A stretch of 64,000 nt of DNA from Syntrophaceae bacterium. Lineage in GTDB: Bacteria > Desulfobacterota > Syntrophia > Syntrophales > PHBD01. How positions within the stretch are numbered: position 1 is the first letter of the stretch; every line of letters starts with the position of its first letter. A program made the position numbers and the translations under genes. Under the pieces are notes generated by a model. That model was not told the DNA's origin, did not search any database, and worked only from the letters and a program-made list of their open reading frames with translations. Shown here piece by piece: positions 50,580-60,128 of this stretch. The stretch is from the NCBI GenBank assembly GCA_013177825.1, contig JABLXX010000001.1:124001-188000 (forward strand), read 5' to 3'.

Positions 50580-53500
50580 TCACCGGGCATCCCCGACCAG
50601 GACATAGGCCGCCCAGAAAAACGGATGCGCCGTCGATACGCTCAACGAAGGACTCATCGAGACGCTTCCGTCCGAGGCCACCATGTCGCGCTTGGCAAGG
50701 GCGAGGGCTTCCCCTTTCGGGGAATGACCTAGCCGGGAGAAGGTCTTCTGAACCAGCATCTTTGCCGATCGGCTTTCCACGCTCCATTGGGTGACCAGGA
50801 GTGACCGCGCGCCGGCATACATGAAACTGCGCGTGAGTCCTGCAAATCCCTCCCCCCGGTCCTCCCCGGCATTGCCGGCGGCGGTATTGCAGGCGGAAAG
50901 GACAACGAGGTCGGCATTCAGGTTCAACCCCAGGATCTCACCCATCTCCAACAGGCCGTCGTTCTCCGGGTCGCCGGCAAAACTCAGCGCCAGGGCGGGC
51001 TGCGTCCCGGGCCCGAAGTCGCCGGCCATGAGTCCGTGAGTGGCAAAGAGCATGTTCCGGTAACGGCTGAGCTCGAGGTGCTTGACGCTCCGTTCGCTCG
51101 CCCGTTCCCGGAGATACACGTCCCGGTCAGGGGAGGCCCCGAGCATGGCCGCCACCGACAGGGCTTCCTCTTTCGTTTCCGGAAGAGGCTGCAGGAGCCA
51201 CTGCGCCCCGGTTGGCCGGATCGAAACAGCCCTCAGCAGGGCCGAACGGGTCACGGCTTTCCGGGGAGTTTCCGTCTTCCCATGATCGTTTCCCCCTCTG
51301 GAAAAATCCGGATCGGCAAAAGCCACGAAGGGGTCCTGTCCCGCAACCGCTTCCTTCCGGAACATCCGCAAGCTGCGCAGGACGGACAGGGAGGGCAGGT
51401 ACACAATATCCCGGGATTGCAGCCAGAAGGGAGCGTCCTTGAGGGATGCTCCGATAACCGGGTCATTGCGTTTGTCCGGCTGGAACGGCCGGGTCAGGAG
51501 GGCCTCGAAAGGCAGCTTGTAAAGGAGGTCGTCCGGGGCAAGGTAAACCGTTTGAAAGGACCGGATGACGTCCTCGACCGGCGCGACAAGCGTTCCATAC
51601 AGATCGTGGGCTTCTCCAGCCGGGAAGGCAAAAACGGATTGCAGCGTCTTTGCTCCAGGCGGTTCCGGGCTTCCGATGGTTTCGAGAATCCTGGCGAATA
51701 TCTTTCGAAATGATTCGCTTTTCCGTATCAGCTCCGTTCTGGATATGGGAATCAGCATACAGACGGTGCGATCCCGGGTGACGGCCCAGAGGGCGGTCTG
51801 TGTCGGCGTCACGAAGTAACTCAGCGCGGCTTCATTCCTTCCGAGCTGTTTCTGGATGTCCTCGATTTGCAGGCGTCCCGGCGTTCTCAGATCGGCGTAG
51901 CGGGGATAACGAAGGGTGATCTGTTCCGCTACGGTCTTTCTTTCCCGACTCGCTTGATCAAGGCGGGTCAACATCTCCTGCCGCCCATCGGATTTTTTAC
52001 TCTGCCGGATCTGCCTTTCCAGTGCGGCGATTTCCAGGTTCGTCAGGCGCTCCTTATTCAGCAGGGCTGTAAATTCCGGATCCTGCGCCGTCGCGATCAG
52101 CGCCTGCTGGGCCCGCGACTCCGTCATCATCTCCGTGAACACCCTCGAGCGCGCCTGTTCGGCCGCCGAAAAGGCCTCTCGATGGTATTCCGGCTGTCCC
52201 GTATCCCGGTAGAGTTGCAGCAAGAGGTCCACGTATTCGCGGTAAAGCCTGGAAAATTGCTGCAGGAACGTGGACCGGCTCTCCCGTGAAATGCCGCCCA
52301 CGCCGGCGGCAACCGATTCCAGAACGGAAACGGCCCGCCGATAAGGGGGCAGGGCCTCTGTCGGCCGGTTTTCCGCCACAGCGGTGCGTCCCTGCAGGTG
52401 CAGGGCTTGAACCAGGCCCGCCTGGTCTCCGATCGCTTCCTTGATCGGCAGCGCTTCCTTCAAATACGTCCTGCATTCGGCATATTGACGACGGCGAAAC
52501 GCTGCATCGGCGAGGTTGAGGGCGATGTCCGACCAGAGCATCCTGTCATCCAGACGAAGGGCCAGTTGAATGGACTGCAGAAAGAAGGAGCGCGCGCGGG
52601 TATCGTCCTTTTCGAGTACGGCAATGACGCCAAGGTGGTTCAGGGACAGAGCCTGTCCGTGCCGGTCGTCGATGTGCTTCAGGATGAAATAGGCGCGTTC
52701 TTCCGTACGGGCGGCCTCTTTCCGATCCCCCGCGGCCAGATGGCACTGGCTGAGCTTGTGCAGAACGATGCTTGTCGTTCCCTGGTCCCCCTTCACGAGA
52801 TCCAGGGCTTTTTCATAGTAACGGATGGCGGCGGGATAATCGCCGAGACGGTAATACAGTTCCGCCAAGTCGATCTGGGCGCGGCCGATGCCTCTGTCCA
52901 CGGCCCAGTTCAGGTTGACAAATGCCTGGTCATAGTTTCCCGTCAGGAGCTGCACCCGTCCGGTGTACCATTTGATGTAGCGCAGCATCCCCTTGTTGTC
53001 TCGGTGTTGTGCCTCCAGTTTTTCATACAGCCTCATGGCCTCGGTGTACCGGGCGGCATCGAAGAGCCCCTCGGCCTGCTGCCAGACGTCCGCTTCATCG
53101 GGCGACGCCAGGACCTCGACGGCGACATCGTCAATCCATATCGTCCCGGTGCTCTGATAGACGATGCGGAAATCGACGAAATCGTTGTGCCCGATATTGA
53201 CCGTAACGGAAAATGGCCTCCAGTCGTATGTCCCCGGCGGGAGGGCAAAACGTTTCGCCCAGGCGGCGTCAACGGCCAGAAGCGCGGCGCCGGCGGGAAC
53301 GTCCCGGGCCTTCAGCCAGCAGGACAGTTTGTATACCGTATTCGGCTTCAGGCCGGCGATTCGCTGCGAGACCGTCGTGAACACATGGGGCTTTGAAGGA
53401 GAATAGCTGGTGATTCGCAGGGCTTTTCCCCCGGAATGACGCTCGGCCGTATCGATCTTCATGAAGGCATTGGCATTCATGCTGTTCCACCAGAGGCCGA

Positions 53501-53918
53501 ACTTGAACTTTCCGTCCGTCCGCTCGTAGTGGCCGGTTCCCCACGGGAACACGAGACCGTCCTCGAATCCGCCGTTTGTCAGAAGGTTTGACGCCCCGGA
53601 TCGGGTCATCGCGGGATGAGCCAGGTTCTGTTTCAATTCCCGGGCGCGGGCAAAGCTGCCTTGAAACGCACCCAGGTTTCGGTTTGCCATGTGAACTGCT
53701 GCGATGTTGTTGATGATTTCCGACAGGAGGGCAGGCTGTCCGGCGGCCTGTGCCGTCGCCTGGCCGTAGAATTGCAGAGCCCCGGAAAAGTCCTCCCGGT
53801 TGAAGGCCTGATCGCCCCGCCGGACAAGACGCTCCGCATCTCCTCCATAGGCCTCCGGGGCAAAGACCGCCAGCAGACAGAACAGGACCAGGCATAAAAG
53901 ACGGGAAACACCGGACAT
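50580..53918 (-). CDS. Secreted TPR-CHAT caspase-like protease with carbohydrate-binding-like domain
   Basis: This 1112-residue protein has a signal peptide LLCLVLFCLLAVFAPEAYG, then TPR-like helices. A beta-rich stretch at about 110-265 (NLLTNGGFEDGLVFPWGTGH, VYKLSCWLKA, IWIDDVAVE) resembles CBM4/9-type jelly rolls. Long TPR arrays (about 270-560) and a helical spacer follow, then a CHAT domain. The catalytic dyad is H961 in FATHGLM and C1010 in LSACNTAAG. CHAT proteases can act in defence or stress proteolysis, but the signal peptide points to the periplasm or surface. It follows the PHA-synthase-like gene by 34 nt. Confidence 0.85.
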   Translation of the reverse strand: MSGVSRLLCLVLFCLLAVFAPEAYGGDAERLVRRGDQAFNREDFSGALQFYGQATAQAAGQPALLSEIINNIAAVHMANRNLGAFQGSFARARELKQNLAHPAMTRSGASNLLTNGGFEDGLVFPWGTGHYERTDGKFKFGLWWNSMNANAFMKIDTAERHSGGKALRITSYSPSKPHVFTTVSQRIAGLKPNTVYKLSCWLKARDVPAGAALLAVDAAWAKRFALPPGTYDWRPFSVTVNIGHNDFVDFRIVYQSTGTIWIDDVAVEVLASPDEADVWQQAEGLFDAARYTEAMRLYEKLEAQHRDNKGMLRYIKWYTGRVQLLTGNYDQAFVNLNWAVDRGIGRAQIDLAELYYRLGDYPAAIRYYEKALDLVKGDQGTTSIVLHKLSQCHLAAGDRKEAARTEERAYFILKHIDDRHGQALSLNHLGVIAVLEKDDTRARSFFLQSIQLALRLDDRMLWSDIALNLADAAFRRRQYAECRTYLKEALPIKEAIGDQAGLVQALHLQGRTAVAENRPTEALPPYRRAVSVLESVAAGVGGISRESRSTFLQQFSRLYREYVDLLLQLYRDTGQPEYHREAFSAAEQARSRVFTEMMTESRAQQALIATAQDPEFTALLNKERLTNLEIAALERQIRQSKKSDGRQEMLTRLDQASRERKTVAEQITLRYPRYADLRTPGRLQIEDIQKQLGRNEAALSYFVTPTQTALWAVTRDRTVCMLIPISRTELIRKSESFRKIFARILETIGSPEPPGAKTLQSVFAFPAGEAHDLYGTLVAPVEDVIRSFQTVYLAPDDLLYKLPFEALLTRPFQPDKRNDPVIGASLKDAPFWLQSRDIVYLPSLSVLRSLRMFRKEAVAGQDPFVAFADPDFSRGGNDHGKTETPRKAVTRSALLRAVSIRPTGAQWLLQPLPETKEEALSVAAMLGASPDRDVYLRERASERSVKHLELSRYRNMLFATHGLMAGDFGPGTQPALALSFAGDPENDGLLEMGEILGLNLNADLVVLSACNTAAGNAGEDRGEGFAGLTRSFMYAGARSLLVTQWSVESRSAKMLVQKTFSRLGHSPKGEALALAKRDMVASDGSVSMSPSLSVSTAHPFFWAAYVLVGDAR

Positions 53919-53952
53919 GGATGCTCCATGTTTCGGGAAAACCGCACGCGGA

Positions 53953-55755
53953 CTAATCGATGCCCTCGCACGGTCCGTCGTTGAGAAAGTCGGAGACGGT
54001 CTTGAGGTACTCCCCGAGGAGCTGTTTGCTCACGACGAAGATGTGGCCGATGTTCTTTTCGAAGGTCCGGTTCAGTCCCCCGCGTGTCATCTGGATGTTC
54101 CCCTCGGCGCGCATCCCCCACAACTGGCTGGCCACGCAGGAGCCGGGAGGCGCGATGGGGTCCCTCGAACCCCGATAATCGAAGATCCGCACCTCGCCTC
54201 TGCGCAGGGCCTCCATATCGACGGGCCGTCCGTCGAGGTCCGGGTTCGTGGAAGGCATGCGATAGGTTCCCTTCACCAGCTCGTTGCCCATGAAAAACTG
54301 TTCAATCCACTGCCTGTGGGCCTTGGCGGGAAACTTTGTCCCGTGAGTGAGCCAGTAGAGGAAAGGCGCCGAATCTTCGATGGCGCGGGAATAGATGGCG
54401 CGGCCGTAGAAACCGGAGAGTACGGTGTAATGGACTCCCGGCTGAATCTCGTTCATTCCGAAATCGATGACCTGGGGCGGGATGTTCACGCTCCCGAACA
54501 GCTCGTTCATCAGGTTGGGGTCATAGTTCTGGCGGATAAAGGACCGCATCTTTTCATGCCCGCTGTCTTCGTCGTCGAACCGGACCGGCGACGCCATGAG
54601 GGCGATTTTGCAGATGTCCATCTTTTCGCCCCTCGCCATGCGCTCTTCTGCACGCCTGGCGAGATAGGGAAGCATCAGCGTCCCGCCCATACAGTATCCC
54701 ATCATGTCGATCCGGCACTTCGGGTGTCGCTTGCCGATGATCTCCAGGTACCGGTCATGGACGGTTTTGTTGAAAAAGGCCAGTTCAAGATGCGTGTCAT
54801 CGGGACCGCATTCCCCGTGATCGACCAGATAGACCGCATAGCCTTCCCGAAGCATGCCCTGGACGACCGACTTGCCGTCGGCCAGATCGAACAGCTCCGG
54901 CTTGTTGATCAGGGGAGTCGAGATGTAGAGCACCCTGCCGTTGGGCTTGATCCCTTTCGGCAGGAAATAGCGGCGGAGTCTAACGCTGTGAAGCCTGGAT
55001 CCCTTGACGATTTCATAGTCGGAGCAGCCGATCCGGCCCTGCGTGGCCCGCTCCGAGTATTCCTTCGGGTCGAAGGCGTTGGTCCCGTGCAGGCATTCCA
55101 GGCGAAACCGGTTTTCCGCCAGGTATTCCTCAAAGGTCATGCCGTCCGTGCCGTCCGGCTTCTTTCTCATGTAGGGAAGGGATTCACCGTCCAGCGGCAT
55201 CTCCGTGATAACGACCAGGAGGCACTTGAGCATTTCCTTCATGGCATGAAGCCGCGTCATGCCCAGAGAGTTGTAAGCGTTTTCCATCTGCCCGAATTCC
55301 TGGACATATTCCTTCAGCATGCGGTGACCTTCCGGGGTCGTGGCGACGGAGCGGGCCTTGGACCGGTCAAACTTTCCGTCCTTCATGAAATACCCGCAGA
55401 GGTCGTAGAGGGACCGGGCGTAGTTCTTGTAAATCCAGCCGTTCAGGTCCCGATAGATGTCCGGTTCCTTCCCGGAACGCGCGGTGATGCGGGCGTGGGT
55501 CTTGATCGGATCTGTGAAAAAGGGCTTGAATAGGGTGTTCTGAAAACTGGCGGCAATGGCAAGGGGACCGAACAACTGATAGTTTTGAGTGATCGTGTCG
55601 AGAAGCTGCTGGTACTGGAAAAGCATCCGGGTCTGCATTCCTCCTCCCATGCTCTTCCAGGGGATGGCCGTTTTCAGCCCCTCCCTGTTGTCCGCCGGCG
55701 TGATTCCCATCTGGATCAAGAGACTGGAGGGACTGATTCTGGTTGCGTCCTTCAT
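53953..55755 (-). CDS. PHA synthase-like alpha/beta hydrolase
   Basis: This 600-residue protein has a GYCMGG nucleophile box (C355), the Asp in SRDPIAPPGS (D532) and His in NIGH (H571), forming the Cys-Asp-His triad of polyhydroxyalkanoate synthases. An N-terminal region of about 250 residues precedes the catalytic core, as in class I/II enzymes, although identity looks low. It may polymerise 3-hydroxyacyl-CoA or act as a related acyltransferase. AGGAG precedes ATG 55755. It heads a two-gene unit with the CHAT protein. Confidence 0.8.
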   Translation of the reverse strand: MKDATRISPSSLLIQMGITPADNREGLKTAIPWKSMGGGMQTRMLFQYQQLLDTITQNYQLFGPLAIAASFQNTLFKPFFTDPIKTHARITARSGKEPDIYRDLNGWIYKNYARSLYDLCGYFMKDGKFDRSKARSVATTPEGHRMLKEYVQEFGQMENAYNSLGMTRLHAMKEMLKCLLVVITEMPLDGESLPYMRKKPDGTDGMTFEEYLAENRFRLECLHGTNAFDPKEYSERATQGRIGCSDYEIVKGSRLHSVRLRRYFLPKGIKPNGRVLYISTPLINKPELFDLADGKSVVQGMLREGYAVYLVDHGECGPDDTHLELAFFNKTVHDRYLEIIGKRHPKCRIDMMGYCMGGTLMLPYLARRAEERMARGEKMDICKIALMASPVRFDDEDSGHEKMRSFIRQNYDPNLMNELFGSVNIPPQVIDFGMNEIQPGVHYTVLSGFYGRAIYSRAIEDSAPFLYWLTHGTKFPAKAHRQWIEQFFMGNELVKGTYRMPSTNPDLDGRPVDMEALRRGEVRIFDYRGSRDPIAPPGSCVASQLWGMRAEGNIQMTRGGLNRTFEKNIGHIFVVSKQLLGEYLKTVSDFLNDGPCEGID

Positions 55756-55987
55756 GGTTGTCTTCTCCTTTTGGGATTATTCTGCGAGATGAACGTTGAT
55801 TGAATTTGTCAGATTGATCAACAGGATGCAAGAAGGGAAAAGCATATGCAAGCCATAAATCGCCTCTCCGTCAAAAGGGCAGAACTCTCGCTCCACATGT
55901 GATATGGTATTCCTGTGTTTGTTCGGGTCTCTCCGATCGTGATTCAATCCGTCGTATCCTTTAGGGCTTTGTCAGGTTGGAACGGCC

Positions 55988-57184
55988 ATGATTCAGATTT
56001 CAAGCTATCTTCATCGCGACATCCTCGACGGCGTCATCCGACGCTGGATGTATGGAGATATGCGCCAAAATGATCGAGAAACCGTCGCAAGGCTCGTTCA
56101 TTTCAACAATCTTTTTGTCTGCCGTTACCTCGGAATCCTTGCCGAGAGCCTTTTCGGAGGTGCCCATGACGGCAAAACGACATTCCGGCGAATCGCCCGC
56201 AAGGGGGAGTTGAAGGATCTGCTGATCGAACATCCGCCCTACCGGAACGAGCGGATCGACGATCTCATCCGTCGATACGGAAGCAATCCGGGCCATTACT
56301 ATCGGGAAACGCCCTTTCACGGGGTCCTGGTCTGCCGAACGGACGGGGAAGGGCGTCGTTATGCCGGATCCTACCGGATCAAGCGGGCCCGGCGCATTGC
56401 GGAAAAGGCGGCCCGTCGTGTCGTCGACCATGTATTTGCGGCCATCCGGAAAAGCGCCGATACACTGGCAGAAGGTCGTGCGAGGCGCATCGGCATTCCC
56501 CGGCACGAGCTGATCACGTCGCCGGAAGAGATGAGCCAAGAGTTTCAGTGCGCCGAAGAGGGTTTCCTTGAGGACCTGCGCCGGAAACGCCCGCTGGAAA
56601 TACAGCACGGGATCGCCATTAATGATATCGGAGGGATAAAGATCGTATGGGAAGATCCTTCCCTGGACCGCCTGTACGAGATCCTCCAGCATGCGGGATG
56701 CACCATCGTGGAACAGGAAGAGCATCGGGGAATTTACAATGCCGTGAATCTAACGGTTCGATATGGTCCGCCACGCGAGGCGATTCTTGCGTCCCCCGTA
56801 CGCGGTCACATACTGTCTTACTTTCAGGAAAGAGGGTGGGATGCCGAGTCGGTAAACCGGGAATTCGCCGAGTTCGTCGGGTCGGGAGAGGAAAACGTTC
56901 TGCTGGAGATTATCGTCTCGACGTTCCAGGAAATGCTGGAAAGCGAAATCGGCCGTTGCATGCATGAAGACCGGATCATGGAACAGCGGGCGGCCCGTCC
57001 CTACAGGGGCCATCTGGCCCGAAACATCGGCTATCTTCTGGAATACCTGTTTACGCTGCCGGAAGCGCCTCTGGCCGTCACGCAGTCATTGCCGATCCGC
57101 TTGTGGGACCGCTACCTTCCCGATACGTTTTTTGAGATCATGAAGGATCTTTTCCGGATACCAACGTCCGGTCCTCTTGAATAG
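55988..57184 (+). CDS. Unknown protein with possible RelA/SpoT-like core
   Basis: This 398-residue, mostly helical protein with many Arg/Glu residues has a segment at about 217-260 (INDIGGIKIVWEDPSLDRLY, EILQHAGCTIVEQEEHRGIY, then NAVNLTVRY). It has the DI.GIKI...Y.IL.....EEHRG.YNAVNL flow of RelA/SpoT-type synthetase folds (D-I-x-G-I-R-I ... Y-x-S-x-H), but several catalytic positions are not evident. No other domain is recognised. It stands alone between two promoters' worth of space, with a poor ribosome-binding site. Confidence 0.5.
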   Translation: MIQISSYLHRDILDGVIRRWMYGDMRQNDRETVARLVHFNNLFVCRYLGILAESLFGGAHDGKTTFRRIARKGELKDLLIEHPPYRNERIDDLIRRYGSNPGHYYRETPFHGVLVCRTDGEGRRYAGSYRIKRARRIAEKAARRVVDHVFAAIRKSADTLAEGRARRIGIPRHELITSPEEMSQEFQCAEEGFLEDLRRKRPLEIQHGIAINDIGGIKIVWEDPSLDRLYEILQHAGCTIVEQEEHRGIYNAVNLTVRYGPPREAILASPVRGHILSYFQERGWDAESVNREFAEFVGSGEENVLLEIIVSTFQEMLESEIGRCMHEDRIMEQRAARPYRGHLARNIGYLLEYLFTLPEAPLAVTQSLPIRLWDRYLPDTFFEIMKDLFRIPTSGPLE

Positions 57185-57238
57185 CAGGCAAAGATCCCTT
57201 CATGATCCGTTATATGATTCCAGAATCAGGAGGCATTC

Positions 57239-57667
57239 ATGTCGCAGGTCAAGAAGGGCAGTCGGGTTAAAATCTTCTACACGGGCAGGCTCAAGGACGG
57301 CGGGATTTTCGAGACCAACGTGGGCGGTCCGCCGCTGGAATTCTCCGTCGGAAAGGGGAAGGTCATCAGGGGGTTCGAAAACGGCGTCATCGGCATGAAG
57401 ACGGGTGAAACCAGGACCGTCACCATCAAGCCCGCCGACGGTTACGGTCCGAAGGATCCGTCCCTGGTCTGGACCTTGACGGCTGCGGAGCTTCCCGCCG
57501 GGACGGTCCCGGAGCCCGGGATGGAGGTTGCCTTCACGAGGACCGGCGGCGTCGAGGTGGACGGCCGCATCGTAAAAGTGGACGGCGATCAGGTGACCAT
57601 CGATGGAAACCACCCCCTCGCCGGCCGTAATCTCACCTTCGAGATCAAGGTCGTGGACGTCGGATAG
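57239..57667 (+). CDS. FKBP-type peptidyl-prolyl isomerase (SlyD-like)
   Basis: In this 142-residue protein, VKIFYTGRLKDGGIFETNVG, PPLEFSVGKGKVIRGFENG, IGMKTGETRTVTIKP and DGYGP give the FKBP fold, with an insert-in-flap domain (about 70-125). The His-rich SlyD metal tail is absent. It catalyses prolyl isomerisation and acts as a chaperone. AGGAGG lies just before ATG 57239. Confidence 0.93.
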   Translation: MSQVKKGSRVKIFYTGRLKDGGIFETNVGGPPLEFSVGKGKVIRGFENGVIGMKTGETRTVTIKPADGYGPKDPSLVWTLTAAELPAGTVPEPGMEVAFTRTGGVEVDGRIVKVDGDQVTIDGNHPLAGRNLTFEIKVVDVG

Positions 57668-57707
57668 GGGTTCCGGCAGGGAAGGGCGGAGAGATGGTCG
57701 CCGTCAT

Positions 57708-59531
57708 TCACGGCTCCCGCTCATCCGGTATTTCCTTCTCTCCCATCTTCCTGACGATCAGGTCCACGTATTGCCGCCATCCGCTGCTGAGGCTGATCAG
57801 GGGATCCGGCTTCCATCGGTTCCTCGGACGGGCGATGATGGAGGCGAGAAACGCGCATTCCTCATCCGTCAGTTCGGAAGGATGCTTCTGGAAATAATGC
57901 CTGGCCGCAGGACCCAGGCCGTAAATCCCGTCACCCCATTCGATGATGTTCAGGTAGATTTCCAGGATGCGCCGTTTGGCCAGCTCCTGTTCGAGGGCGA
58001 TCGTGATGAACAGTTCTTCGAACTTTCTGCTCAGCGTCCTCTCCTTGGGGAGATACAGATTCTTTGCCAGCTGCATGGTGATCGTACTGGCGCCTCGGAC
58101 GACCCGGCCGGCCCGGATGTTGTCCGCCGAGGCCTCCATGAACTGCTGGATGCTGAATCCCCTGTGACGGAAAAAACCGCCGTCTTCCGCCGTCATGACG
58201 GCTTTGATCATGGCTGGGGGGATCTGCCCGTACGGAACGAAATCGGGATTCTCCGCTCCCACCCATATGGCGACGGTTTCCCCCTGTTCCGTCCGGAAGC
58301 GGTGCAGGAATGGTCCTTTTACCGTGGAGATCCGAATCCCCGTTCCCAGCGCAAGCACCCGGAGCCGCTCCGATTTGCCCGTAAACCGGTAGGCCGTTCG
58401 GTATGGCGGGGCTGTGGCGATCGTGGCATTGAAACTTCCTTTCAGATATCCGGTTACCTTCAGGTCGGACAGATTCGGGCGAAACGATACAGGGACGGCG
58501 GCAACGGCCCGTTCGAATGAAAAATCGGGAAACGTCGCTTCCAACTGGATTGCCGGCCGCTTTCCTTTCACGGTAGCAACGGAAAAGTCCATGGTCTGTC
58601 CGTCCAGGGCCATCTTTCCCCGGGCCTCCTCCAGTCCGGCAGGGGTTCCGGATCCTTCCACATCCAGATGGACTTTCAGGCTTCCGTCCTGCCCCCTGCC
58701 GAATATGTGCCCTGCAGCGGCAAAGGAAAAACGTCCGGAAGAGACTTCCCGGATCGTGGCTTTCCCATCCAGGAAGAGACGGTCAAACGGCAGGACCGGG
58801 GATGTGAACAGCAGCAAGGGCTCCAGAGAAACGGAATCCGCTTCGACCTCCACCCGCCGCTCCGGTTCCCTGCGGAAGTCGATCTTCAGCTTTTCCTGAT
58901 CGCCCTGAAGACGGACGGAGGCGGTCCTGTTGATGGGATCAAAGCGGGCATCGAGTCGGTCGTACTGCCTCTCCATTGAGCCCCTGGGGGTCGAGAGGTC
59001 GACGCCGAGTTTTCTGACGCTGCAAAGAACGGGGGAGGGTGGAGAGGAGGATTTCCCCCCGGCCGATTCGTCATTCCGTGAAGAGAAGGGCGGCAGGGGA
59101 ACGAGCCATTCGCCCGTAATGGAACGCTCCAGACGGACGTTCAATCCTGCGGCGTCGATGGACTTCAGGATCCGGACACTCACGGATCGGTTCCACAGAA
59201 GATCCATCAGCCTTATGCGAAAAGTCGCCTCTTCCGCGTCCAGAAGTGATTTCTCCAGAGTGGCGATCCTGAGTCGCGTTGCCCGGACGCCGTCGGGAAA
59301 GGCATAATCGAGATTGTCCATCTCAACCTGGAGTCCGTAGTGGAGGCTAGCGTATTCCGAGATACGCGGTTTCCAGAGCTTGATCTGACGCTGGGCTATC
59401 CCGAACGCCGAAACAAGGGCAAGCAGAATAAGAAAGAGGCCAAGGGCGAAGATGATCCGGCTTCGTGTCGATGTCATGATCATGATTCCGTGTTTGCTTA
59501 CGTTAAAACCAATGCCCGAAAAGGCATTCAC
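57708..59531 (-). CDS. AsmA-like / GT51 peptidoglycan glycosyltransferase fusion
   Basis: In this 607-residue protein one N-terminal TM (about 25-46) leads to a 350-residue beta-rich periplasmic region of AsmA-like character. It is followed by a GT51 domain: AEDGGFFRHRGF (catalytic Glu), GASTITMQLAKNLYL, KFEELFITIALEQEL, and EIYLNIIEWGDGIYG. There is no transpeptidase domain. It would polymerise lipid II glycan strands. The AsmA-like insert is unusual for a monofunctional enzyme. Start is uncertain between 59531 and the ATGs at 59483/59477. Confidence 0.82.
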   Translation of the reverse strand: MNAFSGIGFNVSKHGIMIMTSTRSRIIFALGLFLILLALVSAFGIAQRQIKLWKPRISEYASLHYGLQVEMDNLDYAFPDGVRATRLRIATLEKSLLDAEEATFRIRLMDLLWNRSVSVRILKSIDAAGLNVRLERSITGEWLVPLPPFSSRNDESAGGKSSSPPSPVLCSVRKLGVDLSTPRGSMERQYDRLDARFDPINRTASVRLQGDQEKLKIDFRREPERRVEVEADSVSLEPLLLFTSPVLPFDRLFLDGKATIREVSSGRFSFAAAGHIFGRGQDGSLKVHLDVEGSGTPAGLEEARGKMALDGQTMDFSVATVKGKRPAIQLEATFPDFSFERAVAAVPVSFRPNLSDLKVTGYLKGSFNATIATAPPYRTAYRFTGKSERLRVLALGTGIRISTVKGPFLHRFRTEQGETVAIWVGAENPDFVPYGQIPPAMIKAVMTAEDGGFFRHRGFSIQQFMEASADNIRAGRVVRGASTITMQLAKNLYLPKERTLSRKFEELFITIALEQELAKRRILEIYLNIIEWGDGIYGLGPAARHYFQKHPSELTDEECAFLASIIARPRNRWKPDPLISLSSGWRQYVDLIVRKMGEKEIPDEREP

Positions 59532-59740
59532 CTATGACACAAGTTCGCATCGATTTCCATCAGGGTCTGCGAAGCGGTGGACGATAGCAGACAGACTTCT
59601 GTCAAAGAAGGACAACAAAAAACGTCCGACGGAACAGCAGAATGATTTCCATGTTTTGTTTTACAACGGTTTCGGCTATATAATCGCGCATTCGATTTGC
59701 CAACCGGGGAATCTCACCGCTCGGAAAAAGGAGGAAACCA

Positions 59741-60118
59741 ATGTTTCAGATCGCCACATACGAGAACTATCCGGATGGAACCGTGATATTCACCGAGGGA
59801 TCCCATGGGGACTGGATCTATGTCGTCGATGAAGGCAGCGTCGAAATCTTCAGGACTGTGAACGGCAAGGAAATTGTTGTCGCCCTGATGAAGGAAGGTG
59901 AGATCTTCGGTGAAGTGGCCTATATAACAAAAGGAGAGCGGACCGCGTCCGCGAGGACGGTCGGAGACACCGTCGTGGGGATTATCGACCGTAATTTTTT
60001 TGACCAGGAATACAACCAGTTGTCCGATAACTTCCGGATGGTTCTCAAGACCATGGCAAGCCGTCTCCGGGCTGCCACCGACAGCCTCGTGAAATATCAG
60101 GCCGGAGGCGATTCATAG
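59741..60118 (+). CDS. Cyclic-nucleotide-binding-domain protein
   Basis: In this 125-residue stand-alone CNB domain, FTEGSHGDWIYVVDEGSVEI, KEGEIFGEVAYIT and RTASARTVGDTVVGII match the phosphate-binding cassette and strands. No HTH or kinase domain is attached. It may be a cytoplasmic sensor that partners with another protein. AGGAGG precedes the ATG. It is convergent with the hybrid kinase gene, 10 nt apart. Confidence 0.88.
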   Translation: MFQIATYENYPDGTVIFTEGSHGDWIYVVDEGSVEIFRTVNGKEIVVALMKEGEIFGEVAYITKGERTASARTVGDTVVGIIDRNFFDQEYNQLSDNFRMVLKTMASRLRAATDSLVKYQAGGDS

Positions 60119-60128
60119 CCGGGGAACG

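Noticed and set aside
49300-50787. 495-codon minus-strand frame opposite the second HD-GYP gene
   Set aside because: Shadow; it also runs across the end of the CHAT gene in the wrong frame.
53917-55533. 538-codon plus-strand open frame opposite the PHA-synthase-like gene
   Set aside because: Pure shadow of the minus-strand coding strand; no motif and wrong composition.
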